A stretch of DNA of 35,147 bases. Source: Ichthyophonus hoferi. Lineage: Eukaryota > Opisthokonta > Ichthyosporea > Ichthyophonida > Ichthyophonidae. Location of the stretch: positions 140,100 to 175,246 of the forward strand of contig NAOQ01000084.1 in assembly GCA_002751075.1 (NCBI GenBank). The letters run 5' to 3'. Positions 18,188 through 27,412 of this stretch are shown one piece after another. The position numbers and the translations under genes are program-made. The first letter of the stretch is position 1, and the number at the start of each line of letters is the position of its first letter. The notes under the pieces were generated by a model. It saw nothing but the letters and a program-made list of their open reading frames with translations. It was not told the origin of the DNA and made no database searches.

Positions 18188-21051
18188 GTATGCATTTATG
18201 TATATATCTGTCCACCTATCTCTCTATGCATCTCCTCCGGTACCTGTAGACCCAATCAAACATACACTTAAATATATACCTATACATATACCTATACATA
18301 TACATATACGCATATATATCCACAGGGCTGTGGTGTGGTACGATAGACCTATTACCGCAGCTGAGATAGAGACCTTCAACAACACCAAGGAAGTCATTCT
18401 CAACCAAAAAACACCACTTCGAGTACTACATAGGTGAGGATACCTGTGTATGTTTGTGTGCGTTAACAGATGGGTGCATATACAGTTAGTAGGCAAACAG
18501 GGATATGTATTTTTGCTATGTAGTGTATGTATATATAGTAAAAGGTGTGAGAGAGATACCTATTGGGTGCTTTGGTGGTGGGGTAGGGAGAATAAGGTCT
18601 AGGAGGGAGAGAGGGGAGAGAGGGGGCAGACGTAAAGGGGCCATCTCACTCATGGAATTGGATATATTCTAGCATGCCTTATAAGATATAAAATAGTATG
18701 TACGATAGTATGTTAGTAAATGGGATAGTATATAGGGTAGTATGTAAGATAACATATAGGATAGTGTGTAAGATAATATATAGGATAATATGTACGATAG
18801 TGTGTATGATAGTGATCAATCGATAGGCTGTATTTTATGTCTTACGATATTATCTTGTGTTATTTACCCACCTTTAGGCGTTCATTGGCTACGAGGCAGC
18901 GTGCTATTCATTCGATGCGTTTAGAACCAATCAGCCCCCATTTTGCTGCTATGATCCTTACCACGCAGGCCGGAACGTATCTTCAAATTTTAATATATAT
19001 GTGTTTATGGCTCTAGGTATGGGGAGGATATAGAGTAAAATATACATAACTATATGACGTTTGATGTAACTTGGTATATATAGTAGAGTGTATACCTGTC
19101 TATATTCTAGATGAAGTATATGTTGTTTTTAATTGTAATTCTTATTGGTTTATATACACTAACGATAATGTACACATTTCTTAATTGGATATATATCACT
19201 TGAATGATAGGAGAAATATATGGGAAAGCAACCCTTGTTACTCAGTAGAATAATAATGTATATGATAGTATATATGATAATATGCTTTAAAATATGTATA
19301 CTAGACTTACCCTCAGCAAACCATATGATATGATTGGTTATTATACCTGTAGCTCTGTGTATAATTATTGGTTACGTTGTTTATTCTGTTGGTTTACTAG
19401 TCACTCGTTACAGCATGTGTATTTCTAAATTTGATTATGGAAAGTTATTGATTGGTACAATAAATGTGATATGTGTGTTTGTGATTAAGTAGCTAGAGAA
19501 AGAAAGGAAAAGACCTACATACCCATATCATATACATATCCATATACATACACATATATACATCCAATGTATACACGTGGGAGACGAAGAGTAAATATAA
19601 ATACTAAAAGTAGGCGGTATAATTCAACTATATTATTGGAGTATAGTCATATAAGAGAGGGAAACATCCAATGAACGTTAAGTATTAATTTTTAACACCA
19701 ATATCAGGCAGGAGAAAATAGCTCTATATACATGCATGGATTATTATGCTTTCTTGCTATATTACTGGATGCCAGTCTTGTATGTACCTTAACTACACGC
19801 AGGTATATTAAAGAGTTTGTGCATGGAGATATGGGGCGGACCCTGCCCAATGTAGGGACTCTACTAGGCTGCAAGGCTGACATCCTACAGGTATGCAGTT
19901 GTCTGCCTCTATTCCATCTCCTTCTCTATTCTCTCTCTCTCTCTCTCTCTTTACCCCGTCTCTCGTTCTATATTCTCTCTCTTTTTATTATTATTTTCTT
20001 CTATTTATCCTCTCTATTACAGATGTTCTTGACTCCCATCTTTCCCTCCTTCTCCTTCTTGCCAACCACACATTTACATGTTCTTGTGTTAGAATAATAA
20101 TCTCCCAGTGAATAGAGTAGGTGTGTATGTTTTTGTTATGTTATGTTATGACATAGTATATCATATTATATTTTTAAATTGTGTGTTGCATTTTAATCTC
20201 TAGTTTCTATTGGCAGTATATAAATAGTAACCACATTTCTCCCATTTCCCAATCGTCATAGTTGGACGTCACAGATATCGATCTTGATTGGCCTGCTAAA
20301 GTTGTCCCTGAGGTAAGTTGGCCAGTTATATACTAGGATTGCTTAGCGATTGATTGAAAGTATATAATATAAAATAATATAATGTGATAAAGTGTTTTTT
20401 ATCTAATTTGGTATTTATGTAAGGACTTGTGAGTGGGCCACTAAAGCCATGCTGATTTTGTATAGATAAGGTGTCGTAATATAGTATCTCTAGGGTATTA
20501 TATTGTTCTATTTTGATACTACTGGCTTTGGCATGTGGCGTTATTATCAACTATTGTGGATAGTAGTCACAATTGCAAGCAGAGAATTAAATAAGGGCAA
20601 AAGAAGTTGATTCAGTATAACTGCAGAGAAAGAAGAGGCTCCTGTCACAGACAAATCTCTTGATGCCTTTTAAATAATATACCATATAAAAACTAATTGG
20701 TACCATGATTGTTCATTAATTTAGACTATAACCATGGTTCATCCATGGTGTGTCATATGACCTGTTGCATTGCTACCCAGGGATATATAGATGGAGATGA
20801 GTGAGGTTGTACTTATAGTTGTGGTTGTAGTTTTTAGTAGAATGTGTTCAAGATAGGGTGAGACAGAGGGTGTTTTAATTGAGAAGATAAAGAAGAATAA
20901 GAAGGAAAATCATTTTGGTATTAGGACAGTGATACACTGGCATGCATACTATCATACTATAAGTAATAGATATTAACACAACGACATTATACAGGAGAAC
21001 GAAACCCCCATGGTGGATGTAATGGTGGAAGCGACTGAAAAGAAGGAATAG
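11266..21051 (+). CDS. PUS10: tRNA pseudouridine synthase PUS10, 18 coding exons, complete
   Basis: PUS10 converts uridine to pseudouridine at positions 54/55 of the tRNA T-arm, and in animals also binds the microRNA processor. My exons are 11266-11310, 11880-11999, 12217-12304, 12470-12635, 13200-13296, 13592-13699, 14159-14247, 15330-15415, 15624-15706, 16456-16498, 16888-16964, 17601-17713, 17959-18012, 18326-18433, 18878-18976, 19803-19890, 20262-20312 and 20995-21051. All have GT-AG borders and matching phases and give 523 residues, against 529 in human as I recall it. The N-terminal THUMP-like module has zinc ligands C34/C37 (CSRC) and C80/C83 (CVLC). Then come THPETDSDHHFL, FAGRYRKFSRTL and QTPWILDG. 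The catalytic motif GREDCDVRMLG covers 316-326, and D319 aligns with the Asp of the GRTD motif in TruA. Further conserved segments are DLQLVTR, QKTPLRVLHRR, TQAGTYIKEFVHGD and DLDWP. AATAAA at 21438-21443 may end the transcript. The smallest exon is only 43 nt. Confidence 0.96.
11640..11790. repeat. Degenerate pentanucleotide repeat (ATATT/ATCAT)n in PUS10 intron 1
   Basis: About 150 bp of five-base units such as ATATT, ATCAT and ATACC fill the second half of intron 1 before its acceptor. They generate three overlapping spurious plus-strand frames. Confidence 0.75.
14481..14553 (+). tRNA. tRNA-Arg (anticodon UCG), in PUS10 intron 7
   Basis: This 73-nt gene folds into a full cloverleaf. The acceptor stem is GGCCTCG with CGGGGTC (two G-U pairs). 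The D-arm is GCCT/AGGC with GG in its loop, and the anticodon stem TCTGC/GCAGA encloses CTTCGGA. The T-arm is GCATG/CCTGC around TTCGAGT, with one T-C mismatch. G73 is the expected discriminator. Box A (TGGCCTAATGG) and box B (GTTCGAGTCC) are near consensus and there is no intron. It matches animal tRNA-Arg-TCG closely. It lies in intron 7 of PUS10 on the same strand. The N gap starts four bases after its 3' end, so its terminator, and any further copies, cannot be seen. Confidence 0.97.
14558..15055. other. Assembly gap (498 N)
   Basis: This is a run of 498 unknown bases inside PUS10 intron 7. It does not interrupt any PUS10 exon, because the exons ending at 14247 and starting at 15330 join in phase and match the family without a gap. 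Confidence 0.99.
16980..17009 (+). promoter_or_regulatory. CCAAT plus RFX X-box-like element in PUS10 intron 11
   Basis: An inverted CCAAT (ATTGG, 16980-16984) is followed 12 bp later by GTTGCTAGGAAAC (16997-17009). This resembles the imperfect-palindrome X-box bound by RFX factors. It begins 16 bp after the exon 11 donor, so it could be an intronic enhancer or a cryptic promoter. Inference only. Confidence 0.35.
17326..17480. repeat. Degenerate pentanucleotide repeat (ATAGT/ATATA)n in PUS10 intron 11
   Basis: Units of ATAGT, ATAAT and ATGAT with a 5-bp period occupy about 150 bp ahead of exon 12. Confidence 0.7.
17738..17895. repeat. Degenerate pentanucleotide repeat (ATACA)n in PUS10 intron 12
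   Basis: About 155 bp of ATACA, ATATA and ATGCA units with a 5-bp period fill much of the 245-bp intron between exons 12 and 13. Confidence 0.8.
18577..18626 (+). other. Purine-rich tract with G-quadruplex potential in PUS10 intron 14
   Basis: Runs of GGGG, GGG, GGG, GGGG and GGGGG separated mostly by AGAGA occur on the coding strand. The longest loop is about 18 nt, so only a long-loop quadruplex using all of them is possible. Confidence 0.4.
19930..19952 (+). repeat. (CT)n dinucleotide repeat in PUS10 intron 16
   Basis: This is an uninterrupted CT run about 40 bp after the exon 16 donor. It lies in a broadly pyrimidine-rich stretch that continues to about 20050. Confidence 0.85.
20629..20673 (+). 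other. Possible alternative last exon of PUS10
   Basis: Inside intron 17 there is an open segment in the phase that exon 17 requires, reading KEEAPVTDKSLDAF and then TAA. It follows an AG at 20627-20628, although gcagag is a weak acceptor. The chosen last exon (20995-21051) has a better acceptor (ttatacag). Both would give an acidic tail of 14-18 residues. Confidence 0.25.
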
Positions 21052-22229
21052 AATCATATTTACAAACTAGTTTTATGTATGTATATGTATAGGCCAATTC
21101 CAACATTATGGTAGAAAGAAAGCATACTACTTACTAGAAAGAGATGCGTGTCATTGACTAAGGAACCATGTTCTCTCTATTGATTGTCTTTCGAGATAGA
21201 ATGTGGTGGGATGTAGTCATACCAAGTCTTGAACAGATTGTTACATGAAGCTAATGTTGTTGTTAATCTATTGATCTTGATCTTCCATTTTAATTTTAGA
21301 TGCAGGAAAGAAAGACTGTGCTGTATTGTTCTGCCAAGTATAGTAGCTAACACTACTTAAAATTTGAAATTCCTACTAGCAATGATAACCTTTAGCAAAC
21401 ACACTATTTAGTGCACAGGGTGATCCCCATTGGTCAGAATAAAGATTGATAAAGGTGATTGGTTAGTGATGATAATCATTATACTAACCCCTTTACCCTT
21501 CTACCGCTTCTCTCTGCCATCTTGATCATTATTACTCTCTTAACTTTACCTCATACATCACTGTATTGGAATATATATGTTGACATATTGTAGACTAAGA
21601 GTTTGTATATATGACTTGGAGCATGTGGAATAAATTACAATGAGTCCTTGGTTAATTAGTTATATGTATTACAAAATAAAAGATACTATATTTATTTTTT
21701 ATCTACCATTAATCAATATTAAGTATTATCTAGCTAACATGTACAAGAATCGAGAAATTAGCTATTAAACCTACAAAATAATGATTAAGATTGAAATTAA
21801 TTCATGCATGTAATTAAATCTGAATTTAGTATTGTCACATCACATGTGTTCAGAATAGGATAAACTGTCACAATCTATGGTTCTTGTAGATTCTGCATCA
21901 CTATCCGTTTTCTGAATCGCTAGAGTTGGAGTTTAGTTCCTCTAAAAAATCTCTAGTTATATCTTCATCATTACTGTCATACGAGAGCTGTACCTTAAAT
22001 GTTTTCCTTATCACGGATCCTGGCTTAGTTGCTGTGGGAATCACTGTTTTGTGTTTAACTCAAGTAATCGTAGGAGTTGATTCTAATATATTATATAATT
22101 CAGATAATAAAAGATAAAAAGAGTGCAGCACATAGTATTTCCATGTGGTCTCCTTGTCATATCTTGAGACTACACACCCTTTGTTATCTCTTTTATTATT
22201 TATATCCATCCATATTAAAAACATAAAAT
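21052..22229. other. 3' flank of PUS10, no clear gene
   Basis: AATAAA at 21438-21443 and further AT-rich sequence probably represent the PUS10 3' UTR and its end. A 54-codon minus-strand tract around 21895-22060 looks faintly coding and is listed separately. Nothing else is recognisable. Confidence 0.5.
21899..22063 (-). other. Short acidic open tract, possible exon or gene fragment
   Basis: On the minus strand, after an in-frame stop, a 54-residue frame with protein-like composition reads GSVIRKTFKVQLSYDSNDED and then an acidic serine-rich tail ending SSDSENG and TAG. The DSNDED and SSDSE pattern resembles acidic segments of domesticated or transposon-derived proteins, but I recognise no family. 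It has no convincing start or acceptor. Confidence 0.25.
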
Positions 22230-22345
22230 ATTACAGCTGTGGTATTCCCGAGTGGTCCCCCACAGAGTATTAGCCACGCCTATAGCAGTTTAACATTCCC
22301 AGATCGGACGCGATGGGATGCTTTATGCTAGGTATGGGTGTAATC
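22230..22345 (-). rRNA. 5S ribosomal RNA gene, strongly diverged
   Basis: The minus-strand sequence follows the 5S plan from end to end: CCATACC near the 5' end, a GATCTGGGAATGTTAAAC box-A region, and GACCACTCGGGAATACC corresponding to the box-C region. Helix I pairs ATTACA with TGTAAT. Helix II pairs TAGCA with TGCTA where the animal consensus has CCCTG/CAGGG. Helix III pairs CCCA with TGGG and ATCG with CGAT. GTGG/CCAC keeps the helix V stem. So the primary sequence has changed while pairing is kept. The end runs straight into ATTTTATG, whose TTTT can terminate Pol III. The length, about 116 nt, is slightly short of the usual 119-121. A 5S-derived SINE head or a pseudogene is the alternative, but the compensated helices argue against decay. 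Confidence 0.82.
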
Positions 22346-22998
22346 AACGGAATAAGCCAGGTTAAAGATATGAACGGTATTTAATATTTTAGTAATTACA
22401 AGTATTATAGGTTACGATAAATAAAATCTTAAAACACAATATTATGTAAGTATTACTGTAACACTACTTTATTACACTACATTATATTATACCATCATAT
22501 AATCCAATATAAATGTATGCAGAGATAACTGTATAAACACCAATCATATTCTCCTATCTACCAGCTGTTATCTCTATTGGCTGCATTTACGGATGCAATA
22601 GGTAAGGCATTAATAATCTACTCCAGTAAGCCCAGTTAGAATATATACAAGGCACTTGATTGGCAATTAGACTTCCTGGATTATATAGTGGAAGGGTATA
22701 ATACTATATATAACAGAAATAATTAGTAATACTATGTGCAATATAAAGACTCAGGGTCGATATACATAGACTGTTTCTAATATAACCGTTGTAGAATTTC
22801 ATTTCAACCTAGACATAAAATACAAATACAACTGAAAAATTGAAAATACAAATGTATAAAGCTCAAAATAAAATATTTTTTAAAACAACCATATAAAAGT
22901 ATTGTATTTAACAAATTTGCAATCTATAATTTATTATTTCTTCACAATTGGCCGCAATGTGATAGGGGGGAGAGAGAGAGGAAGAGAGTATACTGTCA
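22346..22998. other. 5' flank of the 5S gene and 3' flank of the acidic frame
   Basis: There is no gene here beyond the 5S gene. A minus-strand AATAAA (22930-22935) lies 64 bp past the stop of the acidic open frame and is its likely polyadenylation signal. A GGGGGG(AG)n purine run occupies about 22963-22986. Confidence 0.55.
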
Positions 22999-23727
22999 TT
23001 ACTTTGCCATCCCTGATTGGGTCGATATTCTTTCATTGACTACAGGACTCCAATTATAGTGGTCTTCAATGGGCCACCAATCATCTATCCTCTCCTCCTC
23101 TTCATAATCAACCTTTTGTATTGATTGGTCCCAGCTATATTCTCCTTCTCCCTTAGCCCCACCCTCACCCTCACCCTCTATCTCATTGCCCCACTCAACC
23201 TTTTGTGTTAATTCATCCCAGTCCTCTATAGCTGTATCATCTGTCCCTACATGAAACCAGTCTGTTATCTTATCCTGCTCCTTACTATCCTCCTCCCACC
23301 CCATATCACTCCATATCTCCCCCCCTTCTAATGTGCTATCCTGGCTGTATTCACTGTTATCACACCATAATTCTTCTCTTTCTTTATCATTCTCCTCTAC
23401 CTTAGTGTAGTATTGGCACCCACCAATCCATGCATGCTCTTTATGTTGATATTTAATCTCCTCATTCCCCCTCTCTTCCCACCTCAACGCCCTCTCCTCT
23501 TTCTCTCCCTTCTTTTCTTCCTCTTTAGATGCATCATTTATTTCCTTTATCTCATTTCCACCCGTCTGCTCCATATCCCTGATTGTGGTCGACACAGTAG
23601 CTGACTGGATCATGGTGGTATTGTTGAATGTGCACTGTCTTAATTCTACTCCTAATGTAGAACTATAGTTAAATGCTCCACTCCTTACCTTGCATTCAAT
23701 CCTTTTAAGCACCCCCACCCTATACAC
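22999..23727 (-). CDS. Acidic, tryptophan-rich protein tail (3' exon or separate small gene)
   Basis: This minus-strand open frame of about 240 codons is by far the longest uninterrupted one in the right third. It is dominated by E, D, K, G and W. Tryptophans recur in acidic settings (IEDWDEL, EIWSDMGWEEDS, ITDWFHV, DDWWPIEDHYNW). Two segments look like internal repeats (WDELTQKVEWGNE and WDQSIQKVDYEEE). W-acidic motifs of this kind are known as kinesin-light-chain and adaptor ligands; relevance here is inference. A good donor (tgcaag|gtaagg) lies inside the frame near its 5' end, so the true exon may begin further in, and ATG at the MIQSATVST segment is a possible start. It ends with TAA and has AATAAA at 22930-22935. 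It may be the last exon of the gene at 24471-34911. I do not recognise the family. Confidence 0.55.
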   Translation of the reverse strand: MYRVGVLKRIECKVRSGAFNYSSTLGVELRQCTFNNTTMIQSATVSTTIRDMEQTGGNEIKEINDASKEEEKKGEKEERALRWEERGNEEIKYQHKEHAWIGGCQYYTKVEENDKEREELWCDNSEYSQDSTLEGGEIWSDMGWEEDSKEQDKITDWFHVGTDDTAIEDWDELTQKVEWGNEIEGEGEGGAKGEGEYSWDQSIQKVDYEEEERIDDWWPIEDHYNWSPVVNERISTQSGMAK

Positions 23728-24470
23728 TAGCCTCTCTTATACAATACCTTTTATTATTCATCCTTCTCCCCCTTCTCCTTTACTACCTTATACCTTATAC
23801 CTTATACTCCTATTTGTACAATGACCTAGCCTACTTGCTTCTATGGTAGAGGTAGGAGGCAAAGTGATATACTGGACCATTACTATTTTCTTATTTATAA
23901 TAATTAACTTAATTCATAAAATAGCATTGCTCTCTCAATCAGCATTATAGCTGTAGGTATTAAGTATGTAAACAATGAAGAATAATGATAAATAGTGCGG
24001 AGAGAGTAAAAAATAAGAAGGACCAGACTATTAAGAAATAATGCATAGGACAATATACCATAATAGTGAAAATGATATATGATCATTGTAATAATAGGAT
24101 ATGTAAGGTATGCAGTACATGTATAATAATAAGATAGGATTAGTATATATATATACTTTCCATTAAAAATATGGAAAATATGTAAGGAATAAATATATTT
24201 GGAGGGGGATATATTGTGCATAGTATACACTGAAGGTGGTGCTTTATAATGGAACCGAAAATCCGGATAACTCTTACAACAATGTTTAAAAATAGGTTTA
24301 AACAACAGAAAAAGCAAAAGAAAGATAGGAAATTGTAATATATATATATGCTATATATGCGAAACCTATTTGCTGTTTATACATATCTTTCCTATTAGAT
24401 AGTTAATAGTCGCTATTACGGCCCTTTCTATGTGCAATCGTAGTACAACATGTAGAATATCTTTTAATAC

Positions 24471-27381
24471 CTACATCATCAGATTTGAATCATCTTTATC
24501 TACCTTATTATATAGCATGTCTCTCATCTTACTTATATCTTTACCCTTGACCCTGCTTCCTAATCAGACCACCAATCTGTATACGCCATTTTTCCGTTTC
24601 TTATATTAAGTACTTAGCAGAAAAACCGTACTATACAATAGTGCCTAGGTGTAAATGTTTAAGGACAATAACAAACAACAGTTTATCAGCATAAAAGAAG
24701 GTCAAAGTTAACGTAAATAAAATTAAAATAAGGAATAGTGAATAGTAATATGGTAATAACTAATATATAAAATTGTGTTATCATAACTAAGCAACACATA
24801 CCTGTAGATGAAGAGCGTGAGCACTTGTTTAGTATAGGGGAGGCTGTTAGCAAACTTACTGTATTCAAGAAGACAGGGTGTAAAGAGGGTTTCCTTGGTG
24901 TATGTGCACATGCATGATATGTAGGAGAGGGCGTGGTGGGAGGGACAATAGCATCCATGCCCTTACTGGTGGGTTGGTTGTTATAATGGCTATACAACCC
25001 ATGGGCTATCTCTGTACCCTCCCTACCCTGTATGAATATACTCTTACAGTTATGGTCACCCACGGTAATACATGTATGCTTTAACTCATTCTCTTGGTTT
25101 ATATGATTCTGAGTTTGATTCCGACTCTGATTATTGTTCAAGTCACTGCTACGTATTCTTTTATGATCATACTGCAGGGTAGTTTGGTCTGGGGTAGGGT
25201 TGGGAGGTAAAGCATACACGGGAGGTCTGTACATAGCCATCTGTCTTACAGCTAGGTCCCAGAAGCAGTGTGCTAATACCGCGGTCACTTCACCATCATC
25301 TTTGACCTATACAATGTTTTTATTAGTGATAGCTATACCTTTATAGTTGGTATAGTTGACACGTACACACACATATATATATATATATAAGGCGTAGTAA
25401 GACATATATACAGACATGACATACCATGTGCGTTTTTCACTTAAATGTGGTGCTAGTGCAAATAAATTAAATATGGTGGCACTAATAATATATAGTTAGT
25501 GTAATGTCATGATATAAGGATAGGGTTGTCATTAACTGTAACATAAAAGGTACTTATGATGAAACAATTACTGCAATAACTTCATAGTGGCAGAGACACC
25601 TCTGGATTAAATAAAAGACAATTGGATGGTTGTATGCAGGGAAAGAAATGATTCGATATTAATATGCGACATAAACCTATTTTTACGAAGTGATAGTTGC
25701 TTGAAAATGCGTACCCCAAGCTTCTGTCTACAAGTTGCCTTGAAATGATCACTGGTACTGGTGGAGACCCACATTTGGTTAGCTATCCTATATATTAAAT
25801 ATTAATTAACCAATAGCAAGAGAATAAGCAATGCTTATAATTGGTTTGGTAAAAATACAGGATAAAAATTTATTAATAGTATTAACCCAGAGTTAATTGG
25901 TTATCTCGTATTAAATTTTAATTAACTAATAGAAAGAAGGTAAACAATGCTTACGATTGGTTTGGTTTTAACACAGTATAAATACTTTTTAACGATATTA
26001 CCTAACTACTAATTATACTGTGTATTATATCCTAATTATCATTGCTTCAAACCACAACAATAAAAAGAGATTTATAAACCTATGTTAAAAAATGCCATCG
26101 CAAGGCAGTCGCATTAAATCTCTAGTCCTATCACAATCAACAATAAAAGTAACACTAATATGATAGCATATTGGAATTGGACTAAGAAAGAAACTCTGGA
26201 AACCATAACCACGATAGGATAATTACTTGAACAATACACTGGTTAGTAATTTAATTCCAAGACAATGAGGATTATAGTGTGCCTGACTACTATCATTCAG
26301 ATAAGAAGTATAATACCTTTCGATTAAACTTTTTTAAATGCTAAGGTTTTATGCTGTTTAAAAATTATTGTTAAAACGAAATTTTTATATCCATCTTCAA
26401 AAGAATAACCAGCTCTTTCTTATTGTTTTGAACCACTAATATCAAGGCTAGCAAACTACTACATATTATTGTTAAGGTATATTACATTATGTATATATCA
26501 GAAAGTAGGGTTGTAATCTATGGGTGTAGATCACATGAGTTCATATAGTAATGTGTGGTGTAGCTTGGCTTGGAAGTGAGGGAAAAGGGAAGCATGGAAA
26601 GGAAAAAAGGGGGAAAGATCACAAAATAGGTTGAGCTACATATATATACACACTGATGGAAAAAACAATAAGAGAAAACATGGAAGAAAAAATAAAGGAG
26701 GAGTAAAAACAAATAATGAAAACATAAATAGATTTAAACCGCTCCAAGGGTCAACAAAAGAGCAAGAAGAGCAGAATTTTATTTTTAAATTACCTGCAAA
26801 CCTGTCGAAGAGCATAACTATATCATGCCATACCTTATTATGTCTTATTATCTTTTATTTTATCATACTAAAGCCGGGTATGTATACTTTAATTTGTCTT
26901 ATTATGTAGTTAGTTTTGACTAGTATATCATATGTTTTCAAACCTGTTGACCAATAATCGGTATAGATTAAATAGAAAATATGATTATTTGGAGAAAGCA
27001 TTGTGTTTAGCCCACACCCAAGAAAAACCACAACCAATAACAATATGAATTTTAATTGTAGCTAGATACCATGACTATATGGAAATAAATCTTGGTAAAG
27101 TAAATTGTGCTAGAATGTTTCATAATTTTGTATGTACAACACAAACATAAAACAATATATCACGCTACAGAGGCTTATTCCGACACAAAACCTGGTTATA
27201 TGTATAATATACCTATACATATATATTACACAAACACATCATACTAACCTCTCAGCTATAATGCCGCTCATGGCTTCACTGGTACATTTCACAATGCTCC
27301 GTAGAGCAGATAATTGCTGTACCACCCATATTTCCATTCCCATTAAGTCATATAAAATATACATATGTATATATGCATAAG

Positions 27382-27412
<31 letters not shown>

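Noticed and set aside
24223-24275. A short possible exon (SYPDFRFHYKAPPS segment, minus strand)
   Set aside because: It has a pyrimidine tract and a usable phase but only a GTGTAT donor and very small size. It could bridge to the acidic frame but is too weak to annotate.
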